From Catenuloplanes atrovinosus (GTDB lineage Bacteria > Actinomycetota > Actinomycetes > Mycobacteriales > Micromonosporaceae), in contig NZ_JAVDYB010000001.1 in the NCBI RefSeq assembly GCF_031458235.1, forward strand, positions 7,258,501 to 7,322,500: a DNA stretch of 64,000 bases, given 5' to 3'. Under the pieces are notes generated by a model, which saw nothing but the letters and a program-made list of their open reading frames with translations, ran no database searches and was not told the DNA's origin. A program made the position numbers and the translations under genes. Numbering within the stretch: position 1 is the first letter of the stretch; every line of letters starts with the position of its first letter. Positions 29,061 through 37,088 of this stretch are shown piece after piece.

Positions 29061-29783
29061 ATGACCGATTTTGGGCACGGCACGCCCGTCTGGGCAGATC
29101 TGGGCACTCCCGACGTGGCGGACGCGGTCCGCTTCTACGGCCTGCTGTTCGGCTGGACCGCCGCGCAGGTGCCGGGCGGTAACGGATACGCGCTGTTCTC
29201 GCTGGGCGACGAGCCGGTCGCGGGCGTCGGCCCGGTGCGGGGCCTCGACGACCAGAACGAGTGGTGCACCTACCTGCTCACCGACGACGCCGACGAGTCC
29301 GCGCGCCGGGTGGCCGCGGCCGGCGGCACGGTGGAGAAGCCGCCGTACGACGTGCTGACGCTGGGCCGGACCGCCGCGTTCCTGGACCCGGCCGGCGCGG
29401 AGTTCTCCGTCTGGCAGCCCGGCGACCTGCCCGGCGCGGCCGTGTTCAACGCGCCCGGCGCGCTGACCTGGAACGAGTTGTCCACGCCGGACGCGGAGGG
29501 CGCGCAGCGGTTCTACGGCGACGTCTTCGGCTGGACCGCGAACCCGGGCGACTACCGCACCTGGCAGTCGGCCGGGCGCCAGATCGGCGGGCTGGTGCCG
29601 ATCGACGCGCCGGCACCGGCCCGCTGGATGGTGTACTTCGGCGTCGCCGACTGCGACGCGAGCACCGAGCGCGCGATCCGGCTGGGCGCGACCGTCGCGG
29701 TCCAGCCGACCGACATCCCGTGGGGCCGGTTCGCCACGCTCAACGACCCGCAGGGCGCGTTCTTCTCGATCTTCCAGGGCTGA
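29061..29783 (+). CDS. VOC-family protein with two glyoxalase-like domains
   Basis: This 240-residue protein contains two tandem vicinal-oxygen-chelate modules. The first is near residues 8-118 (PVWADLGTPDVADAVRFYGLLFGW) and the second near 128-238 (LTWNELSTPDAEGAQRFYGDVFGW). Both end with a ...DPAGAEFSVWQ or NDPQGAFFSIFQG strand. This is the architecture of the mycobacterial 27 kDa/CFP30B antigen and of Streptomyces putative hydroxylases. Few of the usual metal His/Glu ligands are obvious, so the activity is uncertain. GGAG lies just before the ATG. Confidence 0.85.
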   Translation: MTDFGHGTPVWADLGTPDVADAVRFYGLLFGWTAAQVPGGNGYALFSLGDEPVAGVGPVRGLDDQNEWCTYLLTDDADESARRVAAAGGTVEKPPYDVLTLGRTAAFLDPAGAEFSVWQPGDLPGAAVFNAPGALTWNELSTPDAEGAQRFYGDVFGWTANPGDYRTWQSAGRQIGGLVPIDAPAPARWMVYFGVADCDASTERAIRLGATVAVQPTDIPWGRFATLNDPQGAFFSIFQG

Positions 29784-29785
29784 CG

Positions 29786-30547
29786 TCAGCGGACCGGGAC
29801 CACCAGCGGGCCGTGCTCGCCGGGCAGCACGCGGACGCGCGCGCGGTAGTGGGTGGCCAGCAACCGCTCGGTGAGCACCTCGGCCGGCGTCCCGGCGGCC
29901 ACCACCCGGCCGGCCGCGAGCAGCACCATCCGGTCCGCGTAGCCGCCCGCGATCGACAGGTCGTGCATGGTGGCGAGCACGGTCAGCCCGCGGTCCCGGC
30001 GCAGCCGGTCGACCAGGTCGAGCACGTCCTGCTGGTGTCCGATGTCGAGCGCGCTGGTCGGCTCGTCGAGCAGCAGCAGCGGCGCCCGCTGGGCGAGCGC
30101 GCGGGCCAGGAACGCGCGCTGCCGCTCGCCGCCGGAGAGCGTGGTCAGCGGCCGGTCCGCGAACGCGGCGAGGTGCAGGCTGCGGATCTCCTCGTCCGCC
30201 GCGGCCAGGTCGGCGGCGGACTCCCGGCCCAGCGGCGGCACGTACGGCGTGCGCCCGAGCAGCACGTACTCCCGGACGGTCATGCCGGGCGGCACCGCCG
30301 GGCTCTGCGCGACCATGGCCACCCGCCGGGCCCGCTCCCGCCGCCGCAGCGCGCCGAGGTCGTCGCCGCGCAGCGACACGCGACCGGCGTAGGGCGTCCG
30401 CCCGGTCAGCGCGCGCAGCAACGTGGACTTGCCCGCGCCGTTCGGCCCGATCACGGTGACCCACTCGCCGGCCGCCACGTCGAGGTCGACGCCGTCCAGC
30501 ACGGTGACGCCGCCGAGCGACACCCGGAGATCCCGGACCGCGATCAC
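29786..30547 (-). CDS. btuD: Cobalamin ABC importer ATPase (BtuD-like)
   Basis: This 253-residue ATPase has Walker A GPNGAGKSTLLRAL, signature LSGGERQRAFLARAL, Walker B LLLLDEPTSALD and the switch His in TMHDLSIAGGYADR. The family serves Fe-siderophore, heme and B12 importers. The cobalamin riboswitch on this operon assigns it to B12 or a related corrinoid. The GTG start overlaps the permease stop by four bases. The stop lies 2 bp from the convergent VOC gene. Confidence 0.88.
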   Translation of the reverse strand: MIAVRDLRVSLGGVTVLDGVDLDVAAGEWVTVIGPNGAGKSTLLRALTGRTPYAGRVSLRGDDLGALRRRERARRVAMVAQSPAVPPGMTVREYVLLGRTPYVPPLGRESAADLAAADEEIRSLHLAAFADRPLTTLSGGERQRAFLARALAQRAPLLLLDEPTSALDIGHQQDVLDLVDRLRRDRGLTVLATMHDLSIAGGYADRMVLLAAGRVVAAGTPAEVLTERLLATHYRARVRVLPGEHGPLVVPVR

Positions 30548-31560
30548 AGCGTCACCGGCCGGTGGGTGCGCAGCACCAGCACGAAGAACGGCGCGCCGAA
30601 CAGCGCGGTGATCACGCCGATCGGCACCTCGGCCGGCGCGGCGGCGGTGCGCGCGATCAGGTCGGCCGAGGTCAGGAATGCGGCGCCGAACAGCATGGAG
30701 AGCGGCAGGATCGCCCGGTACGACGCGCCCGCCAGCAGCCGGACCGTGTGCGGCACGATCACGCCGACGAAGCCGATCAGGCCGGAGACGGAGACCGCCG
30801 CCGCGGTGCCGAGCGACGCGGCCGCGATCAGGATCAGCCGGGAGCGCCGCGGGTGCAGGCCGAGTCCGGCCGCCTCCTCGTCGCCGAGCGTCAGCACGTC
30901 CAGCTCGCGCCGGTGCAGCAGCACCACGACCGCGGTGATCAGCGCGTACGGCAGCAGCAGCCGCACGTCCGACCAGCCGCCGGTGGCCAGCCGGCCGAAC
31001 AGCCAGGAGTAGATCTCGCGCAGGTCGTCCGCGTACCGCTGCATCAGCCAGACCTGGCCGGCCTGCAGGAACGCGGCGACCGCGACGCCGGACAGGATCA
31101 GCGCGGCCGGTGACCGCTCCCGGCCGCCCGCGCCGCCGAGCAGGTACGTCAGCGCGATCGCGGCCAGCGCGCCGGCGAACGCGGCGGACGGCAGCAGCAC
31201 GCGCGGCGCGTTCAGCGCGATCACCGCGGTGGCGGCCAGCCCGGCGCCGGCCGCCACGCCCAGCAGGTACGGGTCGGCCAGCGGGTTGCGGAACACGCCC
31301 TGGTAGGCCGCGCCGGCCAGGGCCAGCATCGCGCCGGCGAGCAGGCCGAGCGCCACCCGCGGCAGCCGCAGCCGCAGCAGCACCGCGGCCTCCCGCTCGT
31401 CCAAACCGGACTCCAGCCGTACCCCCGGGATCTGGTCCAGCAGCTCGGCCGCGACCGCGAGCGGCGGCAGCGGGACCGGCCCGAACGCGAGGCCGGCCAC
31501 GCCCGCGGCGATCACCGCGAGCAGGCCGGCCAGCCACCACAGTGGCCGCACCCGCCTCAC
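30544..31560 (-). CDS. btuC: Cobalamin ABC importer permease (BtuC/FecCD type)
   Basis: This 338-residue protein has about ten helices. It carries FecCD signatures RLPRVALGLLAGAMLALAGA, YQGVFRNPLADPYLLGV and the coupling region ISGLIGFVGVIVPHTVRLL. The GTG at 31560 overlaps the btuF stop (GTGA), which sets the start and indicates coupling. It forms the membrane channel fed by the lipoprotein encoded upstream. Confidence 0.9.
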   Translation of the reverse strand: MRRVRPLWWLAGLLAVIAAGVAGLAFGPVPLPPLAVAAELLDQIPGVRLESGLDEREAAVLLRLRLPRVALGLLAGAMLALAGAAYQGVFRNPLADPYLLGVAAGAGLAATAVIALNAPRVLLPSAAFAGALAAIALTYLLGGAGGRERSPAALILSGVAVAAFLQAGQVWLMQRYADDLREIYSWLFGRLATGGWSDVRLLLPYALITAVVVLLHRRELDVLTLGDEEAAGLGLHPRRSRLILIAAASLGTAAAVSVSGLIGFVGVIVPHTVRLLAGASYRAILPLSMLFGAAFLTSADLIARTAAAPAEVPIGVITALFGAPFFVLVLRTHRPVTL

Positions 31561-32477
31561 GCCGGGACCTTGGCCACCGCGTCCGTGACCGCGCGGACCA
31601 GGTCGACGACGCGCGGGCCCCAGCGGGACGCGACGTCGTCGTCGAGCGGCACGATCCGCCGCTCGCGCACGGCCGTCATCGTGTTCCACCCGGGCCGGGC
31701 CGCGACGGTCTCCGCGCTCTGCGCGCAGCAGGTGACGTCGGCCAGGAAGATCAGGTCGGGGTTCGCCTTCACCAGGAACTCCTGGTTGAGCTGCGGATAT
31801 CCGCCCGCGGCGCCGGCGCTGTCCGCCGGGTCGGCCACGTTGGCCAGCCCGGCCCGGCCGAGCAGCGCGCCGACGAACGTGGTGGAGGTGGCGGAGTACA
31901 GCTCCGGGCCCAGCTCGTAGTAGTAGGTCAGCGGGCGCTCCCGGGCGGGCAGGCCGGCGACCAGCTTGTCGATCTCGGCGCCGGTGCGGGTGGCCAGGTC
32001 CGCCGCCTCGGCCGCGTGGCCGGTCAGCGCGCCCAGCTCACGCCACTGGCGGAAGCCGTCGTCCAGCGTGGCCGGCGCCGCGGCCGTGTACACCGGGATC
32101 TTCAGCTCGGTCAGCGACCGCACGATGTCGTTGATGTCGTTGGCGATCACCACCAGGTCCGGCGTGCGCGCGGCGATCGCCTCCGCGTTGGGCTGGAAGC
32201 CGGACAGATCGGTGACCGGCACGCCGGCCGGGAAGTCGGACTGGTCGTCGACGGCCACCACCTGCGGCCCGGCGCCGATCGCGAACAGCGTCTCGGTGGC
32301 GGTCGGCGACAGCGAGACGATCCGCTCCGGCCGCCGGTCGAGCGTGACGCCGCCGGCCGAGACCGGATAGGCCGCGCTCGCCGAGGCCGCGGGGGCCGCC
32401 GGTTCGTCCTCGGCGGCACATCCGCCGAGGGTCAGAAGAGCAAGGATCACAGCGAGGGTACGACGTCCGCGCGCCAC
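31557..32477 (-). CDS. btuF: Cobalamin-binding lipoprotein (BtuF-like)
   Basis: This solute-binding protein of about 306 residues has a lipobox LTLGGC near residue 20 and an Ala/Pro/Ser linker. The type III binding-protein fold is shown by ERIVSLSPTATETLFAIGAG, TPDLVVIANDIN and NPDLIFLADVTCCAQS. GGAGG lies five bases before the GTG at 32477; the GTG at 32483 abuts the ribosome site and is less likely. It is the first gene of btuFCD and is preceded by a cobalamin riboswitch. Confidence 0.9.
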   Translation of the reverse strand: MARGRRTLAVILALLTLGGCAAEDEPAAPAASASAAYPVSAGGVTLDRRPERIVSLSPTATETLFAIGAGPQVVAVDDQSDFPAGVPVTDLSGFQPNAEAIAARTPDLVVIANDINDIVRSLTELKIPVYTAAAPATLDDGFRQWRELGALTGHAAEAADLATRTGAEIDKLVAGLPARERPLTYYYELGPELYSATSTTFVGALLGRAGLANVADPADSAGAAGGYPQLNQEFLVKANPDLIFLADVTCCAQSAETVAARPGWNTMTAVRERRIVPLDDDVASRWGPRVVDLVRAVTDAVAKVPA

Positions 32478-32556
32478 GGCCACCTCCGGTTCGACGGCGG
32501 ATCGGCACGCATCGCGCGACGCGCCCCGATCCGCGAGGGCGTTGATCGCAACCGTG

Positions 32557-32650
32557 CTCCGCAGGCGACCTGGCTTTCACAGTTGCGGGACAGCGCCGGA
32601 TTCGCACCGGACTTCGCTGCGGGAACGGTTCCTACCCCAGACGCTAGTGC
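32557..32650 (-). promoter_or_regulatory. Cobalamin riboswitch upstream of btuFCD
   Basis: On the minus strand the core reads AAGTCCGGTGCGAATCCGGC, followed by GCTGTCCCGCAACTGTGAAA and GCCAGGTCGCCTGC. These are the conserved junction strands of the adenosylcobalamin riboswitch, preceded by GGGGTAGGAACCG. The region from here to the btuF ribosome site (about 32484-32556) would be the expression platform. It contains GC-rich complementary segments such as GATCGGGGCGCG and CGTGCCGATCC. High corrinoid should switch the operon off. Confidence 0.92.
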
Positions 32651-32678
32651 AGGTCCCGGCCGATCGACCGGGACCTGC
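32649..32678 (-). terminator. Terminator downstream of the carboxypeptidase gene
   Basis: GCAGGTCCCGG (32649-32659) pairs with CCGGGACCTGC (32668-32678) in an 11-bp perfect stem. It lies 18 bases past the stop codon and directly before the riboswitch, insulating the B12 operon. Confidence 0.8.
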
Positions 32679-32696
32679 GTCAACTGTGACCGGGAA

Positions 32697-34010
32697 CTAG
32701 CAGTACGTGGCCTGCTTGCCGATCACCCGGTACGGGCAGTCGCTGTACTCCGCCAGCAGCAGCACCGCGGTCCGGTTGATCGCGGTCTGCGCCGGGATGA
32801 CCTCGTCGGGCGGGTAGAAGCCGCCGCCGCTACCGCTCGAGCCCGGGTACATCTCGAACGTGTAGGCGAAGATCTTGTGCGTGCCCCACATCCAGTCGAT
32901 GCTGTCGCCGTCCGTGATGTAGAGGTCGCTGGACTGCTGCGGCGTGTACCCGTTGAGGTTCGCCAGCTGCGTGCCGAGCGTCGCGAACGTGTTGTACTGG
33001 TCCGCGTTCATGCCGGTCGCGGTGTTCGCCGTGGTGTAGCCGTACGGCCAGAGCACCAGCTCCGAGTACGTGTGCCAGTCGATGTTGGTCTTGATCTGCT
33101 GGACGCCGCCGACCACCCGGCTGTTGACGAAGTCGCGCAGCGCGCGCGTCTCCGGCGCGGAGAACGCGGACGGGCCGCGGTAGGTCAGCGACGACGGCGT
33201 GCCGGACGAGCCGCCGCAGCAGCCCCAGTTGTAGCTCCAGTTCCGGTTCAGGTCGGTGCCGACCGCGGTGGAGCCGCTGTTCGGCTGCCGGTTCTTGCGC
33301 CATGAGCGGTACGAGCCGGTGGCGATGTCGTACTCGCTGCCGTCCGGGTTGACGGTCGGCACGATCCAGATCTCGCGCGAGTTCACGATGTTCGTGATCC
33401 GCGTGTCCGTGCCGTAGTTGTCGGTGAACAGGTTGAGCAGGTAGATCGCCATCTCGACGGTCAGGTGCTCACGCGCGTGCTGCTGGTGGTTGAACAGGAT
33501 CTCGGGTTCGCTCTCGTCCGTGGCCACGTTGTCCGAGATCTTGATGACCGGCAGGTCACGGCCCTCGTAGGAACGGCCGATGCTGCTCTTGCGCGCGATC
33601 GACGGGTGATCGGAGACCACCTGGTTGATCACCGCGGTGAGCTCCGCGTAGTTGTGGTAGGCCGAGTCGGCCGGCGGGAAGTCCAGTGTGCCGAAGTCGC
33701 TCGCCGCGCCCGACGGCTGCGCCGGCTGGACCTGGAAGCCGAGCGCGCGGATCGCCTTCAGCTCGTCCGCGGTGGCGGAGACGGTGAGCACGCCGTGCTC
33801 CTGGACGGCGTCGATCGCGGCGCCGGTGCCGGCGACGGCGGTGCGTGCCTCCTGCGTACGCACGCCGAGCACGGTGTACTGCCCGGTGTCACCGGCGGCG
33901 ACGGACGCCCCGGACTCGGCCGGGCGCGCGGACGCGGGCCCGGTCGCGGTGACCACCAGTGCCAGCGCGGCGGCGGCCGCCACGGCGAGGCGGAAACGGG
34001 ATGTGGACAC
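32697..34010 (-). CDS. Secreted zinc carboxypeptidase, M14 family
   Basis: This 437-residue protein has a Sec signal peptide (1-28, ending ASA-RP), a propeptide to about 115 and an M14 catalytic domain. The zinc ligands are HAREHLTVE (HxxE) and the His in [15 protein letters not shown]. Substrate residues NPDGSEY and GTDLNRNW are present, and the catalytic Glu is in [10 protein letters not shown]. Five cysteines in the mature part (CCGG, DCPY, ATYC) suggest disulfides. This is the carboxypeptidase T/SG type that trims extracellular peptides. Confidence 0.93.
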   Translation of the reverse strand: MSTSRFRLAVAAAAALALVVTATGPASARPAESGASVAAGDTGQYTVLGVRTQEARTAVAGTGAAIDAVQEHGVLTVSATADELKAIRALGFQVQPAQPSGAASDFGTLDFPPADSAYHNYAELTAVINQVVSDHPSIARKSSIGRSYEGRDLPVIKISDNVATDESEPEILFNHQQHAREHLTVEMAIYLLNLFTDNYGTDTRITNIVNSREIWIVPTVNPDGSEYDIATGSYRSWRKNRQPNSGSTAVGTDLNRNWSYNWGCCGGSSGTPSSLTYRGPSAFSAPETRALRDFVNSRVVGGVQQIKTNIDWHTYSELVLWPYGYTTANTATGMNADQYNTFATLGTQLANLNGYTPQQSSDLYITDGDSIDWMWGTHKIFAYTFEMYPGSSGSGGGFYPPDEVIPAQTAINRTAVLLLAEYSDCPYRVIGKQATYC

Positions 34011-34122
34011 GGGTGAGCCTCCTGGGGGTGGGGAGGTTGGGTCGTGTCACTCCATCACCCGAAGCGTGATCGTCTCAATACGCTTCGATATCCCAAAGCG
34101 ATCATCCCGCCGGTGACATGGT

Positions 34123-34422
34123 TCAGTTCTTGTCGGCGGCTTCCCGCTCGTCCGCCGTGCCCGCCGGCTCACCCTCCGGCTCGTCCTCGCCGGCCAGGGC
34201 GGCGCGCAGCCGGGCCCGCTCCGCCTTCCGCCGGTCCGCGCGCGCGGCCAGGTCGTTGGCCATCTGGTCACGCCACGCGCCGAGCAGGAAGAACGAGGCG
34301 ACGGCCGAGAGCAGCAGCGCCACGATCAGCTTGATGAAGATGTCCGTGTCGACGAACCACATCGCCGCGAAGAACGCCGCGAAGAGACCGATCCGGCCGG
34401 CCGTGTACTTGATCGCGGCCAC
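34123..34422 (-). CDS. DUF4229 small membrane protein
   Basis: This 99-residue protein has two helices (about 10-26 and 29-48). A charged cytoplasmic tail follows, beginning WRDQMANDLAARADRRKAERARLRAAL, which may be a coiled coil. Actinobacterial DUF4229 proteins have this layout. From memory they are encoded near menaquinone and cytochrome-assembly genes. It lies 49 bp downstream of the MqnE-derived gene on the same strand, probably in one transcript. Confidence 0.85.
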   Translation of the reverse strand: MAAIKYTAGRIGLFAAFFAAMWFVDTDIFIKLIVALLLSAVASFFLLGAWRDQMANDLAARADRRKAERARLRAALAGEDEPEGEPAGTADEREAADKN

Positions 34423-34471
34423 AGCGCCTCACCTCTTCAGCCGAGAACCACAACCATCAGAGGGTACGCCG

Positions 34472-35182
34472 TCAGGCCCAGACCTTCTGCGGTACGGCCC
34501 GGCGATCGGCCAGCGGGACCGGCGCGTCGTGCTCGTGGATCGCCCCGAACGACGCGTCCCGCTCGACCGGCCGCAGCCCGGCGTCCCAGATCAGCTCCAG
34601 CAGTTCGCGGGCGGCGTCCAGCTCGACGGCGCGCCGGTCCGCGTGGCGCCAGCGCTGCTCCGGGCGGCCCTTCTCACCGGCGTCGCCGGTCCGGCCCGCT
34701 TCGGCTTCGTCGTCGGCTTCGGCTTCGGCTTGGGTGGGCACGCCACTGAGGTCGTCGGCGCCGTAGTTCAGCAGCAACTGGACCAGCGCGGGACCGTGCG
34801 AGGCGTAGTCGGCGGTCAGGTGCACGGCCGGGTCGAGCAGCAGGCGGGCGACCGCGAACGTGCGCAGCGCCTCCGCGGGCGCACCATCCTCTTTGACCAG
34901 AACGAGCGCGGACGGCCGAAGATCTTCACGGAGATTTAGCACCGCGTCCACCAGGTGCGCGGCGGGGTCCGCGGCACGCCCGTAGGCGATTTCACCCGCG
35001 TCGATGGCACGATCGGCGGCGAACGTCGCCCGGTCGGCGTAGGACTCGGTCCGGCGGTGGTGCGCCAACCTGCCCAGCCAGGCGAGGTCGTCGCCACCGA
35101 ACAGGACGATTCCGTCATCTCGCGTGAGCCGCTCCCCGGCGTAGACCTTCTGCTCCAGCGCGCTTTTCCACCCGGAATCCAT
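34472..35182 (-). CDS. MqnE-derived protein lacking the radical-SAM core
   Basis: This 236-residue protein aligns by eye to aminofutalosine synthase MqnE at both ends only. Residues 1-44 match its N-terminus (ALEQKVYAGERLTRDDG, DDLAWLGRLAH). Residues 75-149 match the late barrel (LVDAVLNLRE, EALRTFAVARLLLD, VQLLLNYGADDLSGV). Residues 185-215 match the last helix (LLELIWDAGLRPVERD). The central barrel with CxxxCxxC is absent, and the protein has no cysteine at all. Asp/Glu/Gly-rich filler occupies about 150-180. The frame is open with normal codon use, so it looks like a maintained pseudoenzyme rather than fresh decay. The ATG at 35182 starts the homology. Confidence 0.75.
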   Translation of the reverse strand: MDSGWKSALEQKVYAGERLTRDDGIVLFGGDDLAWLGRLAHHRRTESYADRATFAADRAIDAGEIAYGRAADPAAHLVDAVLNLREDLRPSALVLVKEDGAPAEALRTFAVARLLLDPAVHLTADYASHGPALVQLLLNYGADDLSGVPTQAEAEADDEAEAGRTGDAGEKGRPEQRWRHADRRAVELDAARELLELIWDAGLRPVERDASFGAIHEHDAPVPLADRRAVPQKVWA

Positions 35183-35330
35183 GCTCAGAGCGTACGTGGC
35201 CGGGAGCTGAACGATCAGCCGAGTGCAGCGGAACTCACTTCCGCCCACCCGTCTCCACTTTCCGATTTATCCGTCCAAATCGCTCGAATCTCAGGGAGTT
35301 CACAGCCTCGGATCGCGATTGACCGATCGA

Positions 35331-35345
35331 CACTCCGTGGGAGTG
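35331..35345. promoter_or_regulatory. Inverted repeat upstream of the NlpC/P60 gene
   Basis: CACTCCGTGGGAGTG has 6-bp arms around three bases. It lies 75 bases before the NlpC/P60 start, behind a TTGACC at 35320-35325. It may be an operator or a small leader hairpin. The 237 bp divergent region holds no gene. Confidence 0.35.
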
Positions 35346-35419
35346 TGAGGTACACCCTTAGGGGGAACGGGACGAGCCGGGAGATCCGGAAGATCACCGG
35401 CGAGCACGTTGGGATTGGT

Positions 35420-37015
35420 ATGGGTCAGTACACACACGTGGGACGTCACCGCGCCGCACCGGCTCCGCTGCTGCGGCCGGTGATCTTCACAGCGGTGGTC
35501 AGCGCCGCACTGGCCGCGGTCATCAGCTCACCGGCGTACGCGGCACCCCCGATCCCCGGCATCCCGGACACCGGCTCCCGCCCGGCCGCGACCGGCGGGC
35601 TCTCCCTTCCCGGCGGCACCGGCGTCACGCCGGGCAGCACCGGCGGCGTCACGCCGACCACCTCGCTCACCGGCAACCCGGTGGCGACCCAGCTGGAGAC
35701 CAAGCAGACCGAGGTCAACCAGGCCGGGCAGCGCCTGCTCGCGCTGGAGGAGCAGGTCGCCCAGGCCACCGCCGCGGTCTCCGCGGCGGAGGGCAAGGTC
35801 ACGGCCGCCTCCGCCGCGCTGGCCGCGGCGGAGAACGCCACCGAGACCGCGGCGGCCGAGGCGCTGAAGGAGGCGTCCGCGCTCCCGCCGGGCACGTTCG
35901 GCTCCGACCTTTACAAGATCGGTTCACTCTGGCGGGTGCCCCGCGACACGGACTCCTCCGCGGAGAGCCGGGCCCGCGACCTGACCCGCGCGCAGGAGGC
36001 CGCGCTCGCCGCGGTGACCGAGCGGGACGCCGCGCTGGCCACCCAGGCACAGCTGCGCTCCCAGTTCACCGCGGGCGAGGCCGCGCTCAAGGCGCTCGAG
36101 GCGGAGCTGCGCAGAATCCGTGAGGAGAACGAGGACCAGCTCGCCACGATAGCGGCGCAGCAGGACGCCGCCGAGGCCGCGCTCGGCGCCGACTACATCG
36201 ACAACACCACCACCGACGGCCTGGTGGCCCACCCGAAGGCGCTGGAGGCGCTCGCGTTCGCGATGGCGCAGCGCGGCAAGTGGTACGAGTGGGGTGCCGA
36301 GGGCCCGGACACGTACGACTGCTCCGGCCTGATGTGGGACGCCTACCGGCACGCCGGCTACACGCTCCCCCGGGTCGCCAACGACCAGTACTACGCGACC
36401 CGCGGCAAGACCGTGCCGAAGTCCGCGATGCTCCCGGGCGACATGGTGTTCTTCAGCACCAGCAACCGGTGGAGCGACGTCTACCACGTCGGGATGTACG
36501 TCGGCGACGGCAAGATGGTCAACGCGCCGACCACCGGCGAGGTGGTCAAGGTGCAGTCGATCCAGTGGTCGCGGTTCTTCGCCGCCACCCGGGTCTTCGG
36601 CGCGGTCGAGGCGCCCGCCTCCGGGGCCGACACGCCGAAGCCGACGCCCAAGCCGACGCCGCGGCCCACGCCGACGCCGACCACGCCGCGGCCGGGCACG
36701 CCGTCGCCCGCGCCGACCACGCCGAAGCCCGGTTCGCCGAGCCCGACGCCGAGCACGGGCTCACCGACCCCGACACCCACGACGCCGTCGCCGGGCTCGC
36801 CGAGCCCGACGCCGTCCGGCTCGCCGTCCTCCACGCCGGCGCAGCCGACCACGCCGGCCGACCCGCCGACGAACTCGCCCACCCGGCCGGCGTCGAACCC
36901 GCCGTCCGACGCCACGTCGGCCAGCGCGTCCGCGGGCGGCAGCGCGTCCGCGTCGGCGGGCGGGAGCGCCTCCGCGTCGGCCGGCGGCAGCGCCTCCGCG
37001 TCCGCGAACGGCTGA
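35420..37015 (+). CDS. Secreted NlpC/P60 peptidoglycan endopeptidase with low-complexity tail
   Basis: This 531-residue protein has a signal peptide (to AYA-AP near residue 43), a Gly/Pro/Thr linker and two coiled-coil stretches (about 92-150 and 185-260). The NlpC/P60 domain contains the nucleophile YDCSGLMWDAY, the base VYHVGMYVGDG and a third polar residue, N in VNAPTTG, where His is usual. The roughly 130-residue tail is PTPKPTP/SPTP-rich and ends in three GGSASASA units. RipA-like enzymes of this layout cleave stem peptides during cell separation. The ATG at 35420 begins the signal sequence. Confidence 0.9.
   Translation: MGQYTHVGRHRAAPAPLLRPVIFTAVVSAALAAVISSPAYAAPPIPGIPDTGSRPAATGGLSLPGGTGVTPGSTGGVTPTTSLTGNPVATQLETKQTEVNQAGQRLLALEEQVAQATAAVSAAEGKVTAASAALAAAENATETAAAEALKEASALPPGTFGSDLYKIGSLWRVPRDTDSSAESRARDLTRAQEAALAAVTERDAALATQAQLRSQFTAGEAALKALEAELRRIREENEDQLATIAAQQDAAEAALGADYIDNTTTDGLVAHPKALEALAFAMAQRGKWYEWGAEGPDTYDCSGLMWDAYRHAGYTLPRVANDQYYATRGKTVPKSAMLPGDMVFFSTSNRWSDVYHVGMYVGDGKMVNAPTTGEVVKVQSIQWSRFFAATRVFGAVEAPASGADTPKPTPKPTPRPTPTPTTPRPGTPSPAPTTPKPGSPSPTPSTGSPTPTPTTPSPGSPSPTPSGSPSSTPAQPTTPADPPTNSPTRPASNPPSDATSASASAGGSASASAGGSASASAGGSASASANG
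36915..37012. repeat. Short tandem repeats encoding GGSASASA
   Basis: About three 24-bp units (GCGTCCGCGGGCGGCAGC-like) encode GGSASASA at the C-terminus of the NlpC/P60 protein. The period is a multiple of three. Confidence 0.85.
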
Positions 37016-37088
37016 CCCCCGGGTCGCCTGTCCCGCGACTCGCGGATATGGCACGTTTTATGCGAGGGTGAACGTGGGAGGCGATGTC

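Noticed and set aside
35183-35419. c-di-AMP (ydaO) riboswitch before the NlpC/P60 gene
   Set aside because: Such genes often carry one, but I could not find its conserved strands; only a short inverted repeat is visible.
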